From contig OZ010744.1 in assembly GCA_963932245.1 (NCBI GenBank), positions 30,788,530 to 30,852,529 of the forward strand: DNA of 64,000 nt, read 5' to 3'. Shown here in pieces: positions 10,827-21,729 of the stretch (position 1 is its first letter; each line of letters starts with the position of its first letter). The translations under genes and the position numbers were made by a program. Below the pieces are notes generated by a model. That model saw only the letters and a list, made by a program, of their open reading frames with translations. It was not told where the DNA came from and made no database searches. This DNA is from Tachinus rufipes (lineage: Eukaryota; Arthropoda; Insecta; Coleoptera; Staphylinidae).

Positions 10827-11630
10827 TCAAAATTGCTCATAATATCTTCTAATAGTTTCTGAGCAGTTTTTCGCAATGACATTCTTTAACACTTCCAATG
10901 TTTAAGGCTTATCTTTAAGACACAAAATTCAAAAAATCTCCCAAGCAAACATTATTTGTTCTTAAACAATTTCCCGAAAAATTCTCATTAAGTTCTCTGC
11001 TGAAACCATACACTTTCAATATCTATTTATGTTTCTGCAGTTCTGACACCAAACAGTTGGCAATCATTCCAATGTAGCGATTTGATATAACAATGACAGT
11101 GGCACCATGTTTCTCAAAAAAATAACAGTAAATTACGCCACACTTAACAACAATACACCAGGCCGTCACTCAAAAGCTATGCAGGGGCCGTTGATTCAAC
11201 TGCTGTAAATTATTTACAACCTAATATTGGCAGTTTGGTTACTTCATCACTCATCATAATTAACACATTGTCGTTATCTATAAAAATGTTGAGCATATTT
11301 TCTGCAAATTGTGAACATAGTTGGTAGTCACGTTCACCCAAATTCCAAGTGCTATCTTATACGGATGGAATTATAAATCTAATCGTAAGACGCGTTTTAC
11401 TAAACTATTGCTCATTCTTAAAGCGGCATTGTGCTTGCAAATAGAACGACGCGTGCTTCTCAACATTGCATCTATGACTCTCTCACTCTGTCAATGTTGC
11501 CTGGTGTCCGCGTAGAACAAATGATGGTTTGCGTCAAATTATAGTTCTTATTGTTTTAAAATTGTTGACCTAAGAATGGTGTTGCAATCTGATACGTTTG
11601 TTTAAGTGACGATCAACATTAAAATGTCGA
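10827..11630 (-). pseudogene. Tc3-like mariner transposase, decayed (main part)
   Basis: On the minus strand, in shifting frames: RSTRRSICKHNAALRMS and FHPYKIALG (the helix-turn-helix and linker region), NIFIDNDNVLIMMSDEV (first catalytic D region, MMSDE), a degraded VWRNLLLFF, IESVWFQQ (second D region) and the tail KTAQKLLEDIMSNFE. Numerous stops and frameshifts show it is dead. The last part is carried to 3200-3319 beyond the P insertion. Confidence 0.65.
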
Positions 11631-11639
11631 CAAAAGAAA

Positions 11640-12400
11640 AGCTGTGTTTGGATAACAAATTTACAATTTTTATCATAATTATTGTAAACAATATATAAAG
11701 TGACAAAATGGCATTGCCTGCGGAATTAAATGACACTGTACCGGTATATCTCACTTTTCTACTTGCTGTGTACTGCGCGTTCAAAAACCATGCGATTCCT
11801 TTGAATCACTTTACATACACAACATAAATGTAATACAATCAAAAAAATTGCAATAACATTGCATGACGTAATAAAAACCAAAAATTCATAAGCTGTTTAT
11901 GTTCAAAGTAGATTTTAACAGTTAAAATCTGTCAAAACATAATCTTAAAATAAAAACAAATTACAGTTTTTTTTTAAACAGACTCTACCTGGATATTTTT
12001 TATATAGAATAGTGTCAAATTTTGATTCTTTCAAACCCTTCTCCTTATAATACACTATACTAGAACCACTTTAAGTTTTACGTTAGTATGATATCTTGCC
12101 ACGCATTTCAACAAGTCTTATTTTTATGTTATAATATATTTACTGTGCTTAAGTAGCTTGTGTAAGTCCTGAGTAAACAACAATTTAGTCACAAACTTAA
12201 CCATTGCGTTCCGCTTTTCTTACAACACCAACATAAATGCTGACAATTATTCTGGTAGCGGGAAGTCATTAAATAAAATCCTTAACCAAGTTCTTTGCAT
12301 TCATTACATTAAGAATATAAAGTTAGCGCATACCACGTTACTATTGTCTTTCATACACTCAGTTACTCAACTTTATTTGAAAAATTTCAACATTTTACAT
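11640..12400. other. No recognisable gene
   Basis: AT-rich sequence between two mariner pseudogenes. Short open frames show no family resemblance. Confidence 0.4.
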
Positions 12401-12870
12401 ATTCTGAGATAGATATTAACGCGTTTTCATTGTTAAGCAATATTCAAAGAACCTGGATCAATTAGTGATCTTGAAAGTCCAGGAACATCAATTTGGTACC
12501 TTTGTCAAAAATTGGACATTTTTAGAAACACTTTACACCGTATTCTCACAAAAGATTTGCACCGTCATGTTTAAAAAGTTCAATTTAGAGAAGAACTAAA
12601 GCCTATTAACCACGCACAGCACATTTTTATCTTAATGGCTTTATTAATCGTCAAAATTGTCAAATTAGGGATTCAGATAATCCACGACTGATTGTTGGGA
12701 AACAAATGCATCCACAACGTGTCACTTTTTGTTGCATATTTCAAACTGAAGGCCTCAACAAACTATTTTTCAAAAATGCGGCTGATCAGGCAATAACAGT
12801 TAATAGTAATTGCAACATGATTTTTTATTGTGCCTCAATTGTAAAATATATAGATCTAAACAACAAGTAA
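12400..12870 (+). pseudogene. Tc3-like mariner transposase fragment
   Basis: Plus-strand pieces in order: NTLHRILTKDLHRHV, KVQFREELKPINHAQ, then LNGFINRQNCQIRDSDNPRL and KQMHPQRVTF, and FFKNAADQAITVNS. These match the helix-turn-helix end, linker and DDE middle of insect Tc3-like transposases. Frameshifts and stops occur; the C-terminal third is absent. It is a different copy from the one at 10827-11630 and lies on the opposite strand. Confidence 0.65.
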
Positions 12871-13139
12871 ATTCAATAAGACAGTGTCTAAGGTTTTCAG
12901 AATTAGCCGCCCAGGTCATGCAATTTAACGAGTAGGTTTTTTTTTTCTTTAGGGTTTTTTTTTAATTCTATGGTTTATGCTAACAAACCCACAACCACCC
13001 CTTCTTTCAAAAGGTAACATTAACAAAAATCAACTACATTTATGCAAAAGGATTTGGTTGTCCTGTTTTTCTGTCAAAACTACTACTTGTGTACATTTTG
13101 AAACATCATAAAGATTTTACTCGTATTTATGTTAGCTAA

Positions 13140-13740
13140 GACAACGTTTAGAAACAAATAAGTTTAAAAGAACCTAAAGCTAAGCTATAACACCATAAAA
13201 CTACTAAAAAAAAGGAAATGCTACAATCGCACAACCATAAAATACCCAAATCTGAACAAGATCAGAAAAAACAAATTTGGAAAGACACACGTTCCTTCAA
13301 TACCAAGATGATAATAAATACTATAGGAGACAACGCAAAACATAAAAGCTCTGAGATCCAAAATGTCAATAGGAAAACAAGTAGTTAATAAAATAAAAAA
13401 CACCAAAAATAACATTGTTTCAAATAAAAACAAAATTGCAGAAAGTTCAACAAAACTTTTTATACATCAAAAGTAAACAATCAAACCACTGGAAAGAGAC
13501 AACGTTTGTAATGTAAGATTAGATAATATACCAGAAATCTTGTTAACAGAAATAAGAAAAGCAATGAGAAAATTAAAAATTGAAAATGTATTGGAGAAAA
13601 CCACTCAATATCAAAAATGCTAAAAATTAGAGAAACCCAGTAAAATACGCAATACAAACTTTTTTAAACAACTTTATGTATGAGAGAGAAATACCAGAAG
13701 AATATAGATATATAAATTATAATTAAAAACCATACTTATT
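13140..13740 (+). pseudogene. LINE fragment: endonuclease-RT linker
   Basis: The reading PEILLTEIRKAMRKLKIENV followed by REIPEEYRY is the segment that precedes the reverse transcriptase in RTE/R4-like LINEs (usually an AIKKLKNGKAPG-type motif, then EIPEEW). Upstream A-rich sequence reads as the preceding linker. Both ends are broken and no RT core remains. Confidence 0.5.
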
Positions 13741-14657
13741 ATTGCATGCAGTCATACCTTTTATAAAATATTTTTATAAATATATAAAAAACTTAAAACA
13801 CATTAAAAAATTCCTTATCTGGCCCTTATGCTCCATTCACGTTCATTGCAATACTCAAAATGGTGTTTGTGATTAATACTAGAAAACCTTCCAGCCACTA
13901 GTCCTTTAAGTAGTTTACTCTTGTTTCCTTCAGGAATCTTGCCACTTTCCAGAGCACTTTAAATTTACCGTCTTGGAAATACTTGTACAAAAACAAATGT
14001 CAACGTTACAAGTACTTAAAATTGTGTATAAATTGTAACTAGAATAATCTAAAATGGAGCATATTTTAATACATAATATATTACATTATAACCAAATAAT
14101 TTTTATATTGTTTAAACATTTCTCTACACATGTAGTAAATAGTACCTAACCTACGAATAACTTTACATACATTTACCGGTATCAATAAGTTAAACTGTTA
14201 CAATAATGTTCTAATTGAGAGAAACAAACCATTTCCATATCAGTTGTATGAAATACATATTGTTAATTATTAAATTATAACATTATATACCAACAACAAA
14301 TAATTCTACTTCAAAGTATATAGTATAAAGAAAAGTTTGTAGTAATTTATGATTGTTTAATAAATAATACTTTTAAAGTAAACTTCGAAGTTTGAAAATC
14401 ACTTGAATGTGACGCTGGTTTGCAACATGCACGAAAATGCATCATTAACTATTATGTAAATCTATTACAAAGTTTCCTCAACTCCATATATACACAACAT
14501 TTTCAATACAAAATAGAAACTATACAATTTTCAAATTATTTGTTCATTTTCCGCAAACATAATATTTAAAGTTAATCGATTTCGATTTTGGGGCGCTTGC
14601 AATTTTCAATTTAAACTTTTTACTAGTCAAGAGAAAACATTTTACATGATTACATAC
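13741..14657 (-). other. Intron sequence downstream of the mGluR exon
   Basis: No gene or repeat recognised. The piece at 13810-13970 is slightly less AT-rich but gives no protein I can identify on either strand. Confidence 0.5.
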
Positions 14658-14800
14658 CTGGGGTATTTTGAAGAGTCTCAACAGGTTGGCGACCTGTATA
14701 GACGTAACACTAGAGGCGGCTCCAACCACACCGGAAATTACCTTTCTCACTTGCGTTTTGTTACAGCTGTATTCGGCCCCATCAATATTACTAATAGAAC
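14658..14800 (-). CDS. Metabotropic glutamate receptor, one internal exon (ligand-binding domain)
   Basis: A 143-nt exon of a class C G-protein-coupled receptor that senses glutamate at the plasma membrane. On the minus strand it follows the acceptor TTGTTGCAG and ends at the donor CCCCAG|GTATGT. The 47 complete codons end VISGVVGAASSVTSIQVANL plus LRLFKIPQ, the signature strand-helix of the Venus-flytrap glutamate-binding domain (GVVGAASSV and NLLRLFKIPQ are near-invariant in mGluRs). C in EYSCNK probably makes the usual disulphide. It starts in phase 2 and ends on a codon boundary. Codon use is richer in G+C than the surroundings. No neighbouring exon was found in the window, so both introns are long. 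It is the only host coding exon recognised here. Confidence 0.88.
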
Positions 14801-15550
14801 CTGCAACAAGATATGTTGAATAAATAAAAGAAATACATTGGAATAAGCATCATATATTATTGATAAAATCAATTATGGGCAATTTATAATAAAATAAATA
14901 AATCTTGGCTTTAAAAAGTCATGTTTGTATTATATTTATTTAAATTTTTTATTTTGTATTCCCAATGCACTTAAACCTTTACATTACAGGAATCAATTAA
15001 AGTAAAAAAACTGTTTATCAACATGCAATTTATTACATAAAACTATTCTTATGTTTTGGCTAATAAAGCAATTTTATAAACATATTTTAAATTTATTTTA
15101 TTAAACGTTTGAATGTTTAATTTACTTCCTTTAAACTCAATTGCGGGGTATAAATTATATTGATTGCCTGAACTTTTTAACGGTGCCCTTGCTAATGACA
15201 CACGTCAAAAGTTTTTAGAGATGCGCAAAATAAATCATTGCAAATTGTACTTTGAGTAATCCTTTTTTTATGTTTAAAACTATTTAAATAAATTGTCGTT
15301 TTGTTTACAAAACGTAAACGAAACGACAATAATAATAAAATTCGGTTCAATATGTTTAAAGTAAATATGCTATTGCATGGAATTACCTACGAAGAGCGAT
15401 GCAGCCTGGATCTATGTCATATCATAGATAAGCCTGGGTTAGAGTATATATTTTTTGAAATTGGACGAAGGAAAATATTGAATTGATAGCTGAATAATTT
15501 AAAATCCATTAAGTTTATTTAAATTTAGTTTACAAAAAAAATACAGTTAT
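14801..15550. other. Intron sequence with one strong hairpin
   Basis: No coding similarity. A 17-bp inverted repeat with a 5-nt loop lies at 15292-15330 and is listed separately. Confidence 0.5.
15292..15330. repeat. Near-perfect 17-bp inverted repeat, 5-nt loop
   Basis: ATTGTCGTTTTGTTTAC at 15292-15308 faces GTAAACGAAACGACAAT at 15314-15330. The single imperfection would be a G-U pair in RNA. It belongs to no element whose ends I could define. Confidence 0.8.
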
Positions 15551-15559
15551 AAAATAACT

Positions 15560-16140
15560 ATGAGGATTGTCAGAAAAAAGACAAGGATGGCAGTTGATTA
15601 AACCTTTATCAAGACAAAACTATCAAAGGTGGCTGTGAAATAATTCTGCCATAAATTACAGAGACTAAAAACAATTCTGATGAAACCCAAAAACAAGAGC
15701 ACGTATACTGTGACATTATAAAAATCATAAAAAATAAAATAAACGCCAATAATATAACAATAAACAACATTTTAAAAACTAACAAAGAAGATATACAATT
15801 GAAGATCACAAGCAAGAAAAACACAAGAGCTAAATTTCAATAACACATTAAATGTTAAACTAGCAAACAAGGTAGAAATCTTAACTAAACAACAGACATA
15901 GACTATTTCATTGTGAATAATAAGTGTAGATACAAGTTTTTGTTTAAATTACCAGATAAAATTTTGATTAGCCAAAAAAGAATTGAAGTAAAGCAAAAAA
16001 GTAACGCCTACAAAACGCAATAGATGCCACAGAGTAGAGCACAAAATCAACAACTGCAATATGAAAAAAAGATGTCATAAATGCGGCACACCAGACCACA
16101 AAGCACTAAACTGTAAAAATAAAAAGCACTGTATCACAAG
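15560..16140 (+). pseudogene. R1-type LINE ORF1 remnant with CCHC zinc knuckles
   Basis: The 3' part reads RCHRVEHKINNCNMKKR, then CHKCGTPDHKALNC (16073-16114), a perfect C-x2-C-x4-H-x4-C zinc knuckle. The knuckle before it has the same spacing but its first cysteine is replaced by arginine (a CGC codon). Paired knuckles are the nucleic-acid-binding tail of R1-clade ORF1 (gag-like) proteins. Upstream sequence is too decayed to read. It is followed directly by an RT fragment, so most of ORF2 is missing. Confidence 0.6.
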
Positions 16141-16144
16141 AATC

Positions 16145-16440
16145 AATACTAAGACCGACTCTGTAAAAAATCTATCCTAAGGCTAAAAATTGAAGAAGGT
16201 ATCTCTATTATAGGCTATGCAGACAACCTTACTATTGCTAGGTATATGGCAAACAAAATGAGTCTATTAAATAAACTTCCCAAAAATGCATAGCTAAACC
16301 AAAAAAATCTTACTTTAAAATAGAGCAAACCTGAAACTATAGTAATTGTCGGCAGAAATACGCTTTAAACAAATTAAGTCAAAGTTGATAACAGCAGTAA
16401 ATCCTAGTTTATCTAAAAATTAACTTTAAGCATAATTTAA
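16145..16440 (+). pseudogene. R1-clade LINE reverse transcriptase fragment
   Basis: GISIIGYADNLTIA is a decayed GYADDL motif C of R1-type reverse transcriptases (second Asp changed to Asn), followed by NQKNLTLK and ETIVIVGRNTL, the thumb-region pattern of that clade. The fragment probably belongs to the same insertion as the zinc-knuckle remnant just upstream. Confidence 0.5.
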
Positions 16441-16459
16441 ATAAACGTAATAAGTTTGT

Positions 16460-17400
16460 ATTAGAATCAGACTGCAAGAGTAAAAGTAGATAGAAGAATG
16501 ACAGAAAAAGTAAAAATATGCCGCGACGTACGCCAGGAATGTATTATGTCTCCACTGCTTTTCAACCAGTATTCAAAAGAAATTTTCCAAGCTGCAAAAA
16601 AATTAGAAATGAGTGTCAAAGTAAATGTAAAATGGATTAACAATATCCGTTTTGCAAACGACACAGTCATTATAGCTGACAACATAAACAACCTTAGTTA
16701 ACAAAGTAAATATTCATATTAAAACAACAAGACTAAATATGTGGTAAATTAAAAATCCAAAATCAGTAGAAAATATAAACCCAAAAATTAATAATTCATC
16801 TATAGAAAGAATAACAAAATTAAAATATGAAAAAATATAGCTACATAATGAATAAGATTCAAATAAAAAAATAAAGTGTAGAACCGAAAATGCAAGAAGC
16901 GTTTTTATAAAGTACAAAAAAGTACTGACAAATAGTGAATTCGACTTAGACCTGAGAATATGATTTATACAATAATGCTATGTATAGTTAGTACTGCTGT
17001 ATAAAATAAAAGCGTGGACGTTAAAAGTTTTCACAATAAATAAGCTAAAAGCATTCAAAATGTGAACCTATTGCCGCGTACTAATAATCCCATGGACAGA
17101 TCAAAATACAAATAAAGAAGTACTGGCCCGCGTACATAAAGAACAAGAACTTCTAACTTGAATTTAACGTTGAAAGACGGCATATTTTGGCCATGTCATG
17201 CACATCCCAAAGTACCACATATTACAGCTTATCCTGCAGGGCAAGATAAAAAGGAAAAGAAAATTGGACGCCAGAAAACGTCATAGTTGCAAAACATCAG
17301 AGCCTGGACAACTATGAGAAAGACAAAATGAAGCATGTGATCGCAAACATCCATTAGTGGATAAGCAGCAGAATAATAATAATTTAAACAAATGCTTCAA
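16460..17400 (+). pseudogene. LINE reverse transcriptase, C-terminal half, decayed
   Basis: A clean stretch at 16498-16701 reads CRDVRQECIMSPLLFNQYSK and NIRFANDTVIIADNI, the RQGCILSPLLFN and RYADDTV motifs of an APE-type LINE with two damaging changes (G to E, D to N). Near 17180 KTAYFGHVM and LQLILQGKIKRK form the C-terminal tail. It belongs to the same family as 1560-3120 and 50780-51825. The end is near 17400. Confidence 0.65.
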
Positions 17401-17729
17401 GTCGCTTAATGCCAAGCATATAAGGTGCTTGCTCTACTAGAAGGAAAACACTGTACTTGGTAATTAATTTGATCTTAATGTATAGGGCACCAACATGGTA
17501 CAAGAATATTAAAAATAAACAAATTATAAAAAAGTTTTAGAAAAAGCAGCTTTAAGAAAATGCAGTGTTTAGAGAACCGATCAACCAAAGCATTCTAAGT
17601 AATTGCAACCAAAATTCCGGTAAAATAAAAAAACTGCAAGCCAGGCAAAAATAAAAAATAATCAAAAATTAAATCCAGAAATGAATCCATACAAATATGG
17701 AAACCAATATAGCAGAATGGACTAAAAAA
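17401..17729. other. No recognisable gene
   Basis: A-rich spacer between LINE remnants. Nothing supportable was seen. Confidence 0.4.
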
Positions 17730-18020
17730 TTAATAAAAAAAGTTACTCTATGAGTAGAAAAATAAACATGGTGACGTAGGTTATTCTTAACTCAATTTTT
17801 GACGGGACACAAATGCATTGACACTTATATGCAAACTTTGTTGTCCTAAATGTACAAAAAACTTCCCAAAAATGGCAAAGTGTAAGACATGTTATTAAAA
17901 CAAAAACTGACAATTTCTTAAACATTAAGAACATAATAGCTACAATGCTATCCAATAATAACAAGCAAAAGAGAAAATTGCAAAAGTCATTTATAGAGCA
18001 AGTCCTGGGTTTGATCACTA
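17730..18020 (+). pseudogene. R1-clade LINE C-terminal fragment
   Basis: TQFLTGHKCIDTYM is the conserved TQ-x-L-TGH-x-C/F block near the C-terminus of R1/TRAS-type ORF2, followed by a decayed tail that ends near SFIEQVLG. Two stops follow the TGH block. It is possibly the tail of the element that gives 15560-16440. Confidence 0.5.
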
Positions 18021-18440
18021 AACATGACTAAATTATTAACTTGCTCTATATCTACCAGGGTGATTTAGAAATCGCTTATTAAGCCGTTGGTATTATTATC
18101 CCCCTTCAAATATATTGTCTTTTCGGTTGATATAAAATAGCTCTAAAATGCGCAATAAAGTAGAAGTAAATAAATTAAAAAAAACTGTTTAGTTGGTAAG
18201 CATCTAGGTACCTTCCCAGGTAAATCTAACAGTATGTCTTTAAATTTTTTTTTATCTATTCACCCATAAAAGAAAGAAAAAATTGGTTAAATTAGATTAG
18301 ATTGTGTTAAATGAGTAATGGGTGATTTAGAGGTATTTTCTTCAGTAAGCGTTTTATGTTAGATAAAGCGTGCGTTGAGTCAAACTGTTATAATATTCTT
18401 GTTCTGTAATGATTGACAACTTATCATAAAAAGAATTAGA
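18021..18440. other. No recognisable gene
   Basis: AT-rich spacer with no terminal repeat or coding resemblance. Confidence 0.4.
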
Positions 18441-19620
18441 CCGGCATAGCGTCTACAAATTATTCAGCTGCAATACGAAATTCAGTGAAAGTGTATTGTA
18501 CACTTAGATCAACTTATGGTTTACATAATCGGCCTACCGAACTTATTTGCTGTACCATTAAAAAATTTAAAACTCAATATTTATTATTAGATAATACAAA
18601 ACCAAATAGACCACATTCAGCACGTAGTAAAGAAAATATAGCGGCGGTAGCTAAGAGTGTACGCGATGACCGTAATGAATCGATTTAGAGCCATTCTCAA
18701 CAGTTTGTCTTGTCGTATGGAACAACTTGGCGTATTTTACATAAGAATCTTGGTTTAAAAACATACAAAATTTAACTCATGCAAGAATTAAAGCCGGCTG
18801 ACCTTCCAAATTGTCGCTGTTTTAAGCTTAAGAAGATCTACTCTTTTTGACCAAATTTTTGTTCAGCGATGAAGCCGATTTCTGGCTTAACCCTTTTGCT
18901 ATGAGGAGCGTATGTATACGTATTATTATATAGTCAATCGTGAGCGGAGAGCGTACGAGTGTTGTTTCAATAGTAAATGCGCAGTTTATACACTGAACTC
19001 ACATGTTAAGAAAAAGCGCTCCATTGTTTTTGTTCTTTTACATATTTGCTTTTTTCTCAGAATTTATAATTATTTAATATATTTTTAAATTATAACAAAA
19101 TCTTTGCTTTATAAGTTGTCAATAAAATATATACTTAATCAATTACGAAAAATCTTAGAAATTTGTCGAAGTAAAGAACGTATATATACGCAGCTAAGTA
19201 CTTGCGGTGCAAAATACGTACGGATACGTATAGTATTATCGGGCCCCGTACACAAAGCACCTATATGAAATTCGCATTTTGTAGTAAAAGGGTTAATGGT
19301 TACGTCAATAGGCTAAATTGCCGTAGTTGAATTGAAAAGCATCCAGAAAAGTTTCAAGAGCTGCCATTACATACAAACAAAACAACGGTTTGGTGTGGTT
19401 TATGGCTGGTTCAACATTTCTTGTAGTTAGTTGTTAGATCATGTAATATTGTACCTCTAGACTGTTTCTTTTGGGATTACAAATAGTTCATATGAATAAG
19501 CCGACTACGTTTGGAAAATTAAAGACCAACATTACTTCCGTCATTTAAAAAACTTAGAACTTCTGAATAGACCATGTTAACCGTAGTTACAGCCAACATT
19601 AAAAAAAATAATCTTTAAAA
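18441..19620 (+). pseudogene. Tc3-like mariner transposase, decayed, split by a piggyBac MITE
   Basis: The plus strand reads STYGLHNRPTELICCTIKKF, RSKENIAAVAKSVRDDRNES, YGTTWRILHKNLGLKTYK, QELKPADLPN and FSDEADFWLN (first catalytic D). The 402-bp MITE follows at TTAA, after which the frame resumes GYVNRLNCRSWIEKHPEKFQ and TTVWCGLW. A later piece reads VPLDCFFWDY with NKPTTFGKLKTNI near the end. The second catalytic D region is deleted and stops are present. The N-terminal 60 or so residues remain as an open frame at 18485-18688. Confidence 0.75.
18891..19292. mobile_element. piggyBac-type MITE, 402 bp
   Basis: It is bounded by TTAA on both sides (18887-18890 and 19293-19296), the obligatory piggyBac target. 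The ends are inverted: CCCTTTTGCTA on the left against CCCTTTTACTA read inward from the right. Internal phrases such as TACGTAT are repeated. There is no open frame, so it depends on a transposase elsewhere. Removing it with one TTAA restores the mariner reading frame exactly, as expected of a recent, precise insertion. Confidence 0.85.
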
Positions 19621-20760
19621 AATAAATGTACAAAATAGTTCGTTTGCATGATTATATAGATTACCCGATAAAAATAATTTTTTTTAGTTTTTTTAATTTT
19701 TTTAAAAAAGTACATCTAAATGAATCACTCTTTAGAAAGATTGACAAAAAAAAACAACAATAACCAACAGATAAAACTTTTATAAAATTAACAAGTAAAT
19801 GTGCTGCTTTTGATTAGGTATCTTCACGTGCTAGTAAAACTTTTGGAATAACAAATTAAATAGAATAAGCGAGTTTTTAAACATTTGATTATGATGAAAT
19901 GGGTGCACTGAAATTTTAAAACAAAAAATGAACAAACAAAAATTAATGCTTCTTTACAAGTTACCACACTGTTATCTCATATATTCTGCCACTTCTAACA
20001 AAGAGGATCTTACACCAACTATTGAACAAAAATTAGTTTAAAAACGTAGATACTAACAAAACGTCTAATAATTTTTCCAAATCATAATGTGATTTCTTTA
20101 AAAAAAAAAATACCGCGCTAACGCAAAACAAGTACTATTGATCAGAAATATCTCTCATCATAAATATGTTTGGTTAATACCGGGGTATGCATAAAACTCC
20201 AACTCCAACTAGGTTAGTCACCATGTCAAACATTAACATCTGTTGTATTACAAAAGCGATAGATAGTATTTGTCTTTGAACCAATCACAGTTTCGTTTTT
20301 ATATCATTTTGAAATAAAAATTTATACTACAAAACATTTTGTTTATGTGGTAACATTATCTTTTTAAGATTATTCTATGCCCAAAAGCAATAACATTTAA
20401 TTTGTAATAAATCAATAATTTTAGCAATACAGAAGCTGCCTAACAATTCTAGAAATCTTGTATTGAGAGGTTCTTAAAACTTTGCATTTAGTGAAAGTAA
20501 TAATCCAATAAAATACTGGTCTAACAACACCTTAAATTTGTTTTACATTTGTCTGCTAATAGACTACAATTTAATAATTTAATGTGCTGCTACCTATCAG
20601 ATATGGTTATGTAAAACAATAAAATTTAAACTATTAGGCTAAAAAGTAACATTTAAAATAAAGTATAATACTTAGTCTTAGGTTTGCTACTGCCATCAAA
20701 TGTGCGCCGCGATGATGCATTGATAAAGCAATACTCATTGTATTGGTTTTTATAAAAATA
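19621..20760. other. No recognisable gene
   Basis: AT-rich, no open frame with family resemblance, no terminal repeats recognised. Presumed intron. Confidence 0.4.
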
Positions 20761-20763
20761 ATA

Positions 20764-21399
20764 CGAGGTGACTCAGAGGAGATTTCAGTTTTTAACACGT
20801 TATAATAACAGTATAAAAAGTGTTGGAATAATTTTAATATTAAATTAAAAAAGTACCTCTGTAAAAAATGAAATCCGCATCTCTATGCGGATTTTATTTT
20901 TTAAACACAATGTTGTCCAACGTTCCTGGTTATGACCCAAACTGGACCTGGTTCCAACAGGATGGGGCGACGGCACACACTGCAGCAGCATCATTGGACA
21001 CTGTACGTGAATTGTTTCCAGGAACTGTTATTTCGAGATTTGGGGATATCTCTTGGCCGCCAAGATCCCCAGATATTACGCCCCTAGACAACTTTTTGTG
21101 GGGATATTTAAAGAATGTCGTCTACACCAATCCTCCAGCCACTACGGAGCAGTTAAAAAACAACATTCGAGAGGCCATTAACAATATTCCTATTGAAATG
21201 TGTCGGCGGGTATTTAAACATTTACGAGCAGTATTGGAGGAGTGCTATGAGAAGGATGGTCGACATTTGGACAACATTGTGTTTAAAAAATAAAATCCGC
21301 ATCTCTGTACTTTCTTAATTTAATATTAAAATTATTCCAACACTTTTTATACTGATATTATAACGTGCTAAAAACTGAAATCTCCTCTGAGTCACCTTG
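20764..21399 (+). mobile_element. Snap-back deletion derivative of a Tc3-like mariner, 636 bp
   Basis: TA duplications at 20762-20763 and 21400-21401 flank inverted ends that begin CRAGGTGACTCAGAGGAGAT. The inverted match runs about 90 bp nearly without change and then on into GCGGATTTTATTTTTTAAAC and the last coding codons. The left end is therefore an inverted copy of roughly the last 150 bp of the right end, including antisense transposase sequence. The 5' half of the transposase gene is gone. Confidence 0.85.
20868..21293 (+). pseudogene. Truncated Tc3-like mariner transposase (C-terminal half)
   Basis: Open frame of 141 residues. From about residue 18 it is genuine transposase: VPGYDPNWTWFQQDGATAHT (second catalytic D in QQDGATAH), WPPRSPDITPLDNFLWGYLK (third acidic residue, D of PLDNF) and the tail YEKDGRHLDNIVFKK. 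The first 17 or so residues come from the inverted copy of the element end and are not transposase. It lacks the DNA-binding region and the first catalytic aspartate, so it cannot transpose itself. The frame is nonetheless free of stops, which suggests a young copy. Confidence 0.8.
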
Positions 21400-21429
21400 T
21401 ATAATTATAATAAAAAGAACACAACGAGT

Positions 21430-21729
21430 TTAAATTAATGATTTCTGTTTCAGTTTATACAACAAATTTCTGAGTAAAAATGCCGCATTCTTGCAAGTAA
21501 TCTTATTCAGTTTACGGTAATTCACACAAAAGCGTAGTGTGATATTTTTTTGTCTACTAACACTACTGCAGCGCAGGAACTGCTTAAATGTTCTTAAAAT
21601 GATTATGTTAAGTTTGGTCATCTGCTCAAAAACCAATTTTTGAAAATATTGTAAATGTACCGTTTGCACTAAATTGGATTTTGCCAATTTACAAAAAGTG
21701 TTTGATGGTGCAACAATGCGGGTAGTCAA
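21430..21729 (-). pseudogene. Ty3/Gypsy reverse transcriptase fragment
   Basis: The minus-strand frame contains NITLRFCVNYRKLNKIT, the LRFCVDYRKLN motif at the start of Gypsy-type reverse transcriptase, with the Asp changed to Asn, followed by a degraded AYPLP-like segment. Upstream in other frames are decayed remains of the preceding NIIEPS/SPW region. No LTR, protease or integrase was found nearby, so this is an isolated scrap. Confidence 0.6.

Noticed and set aside
13221..13433. Minus-strand hydrophobic open frame of 70 residues
   Set aside because: Complement of a decayed A-rich LINE fragment on the plus strand.
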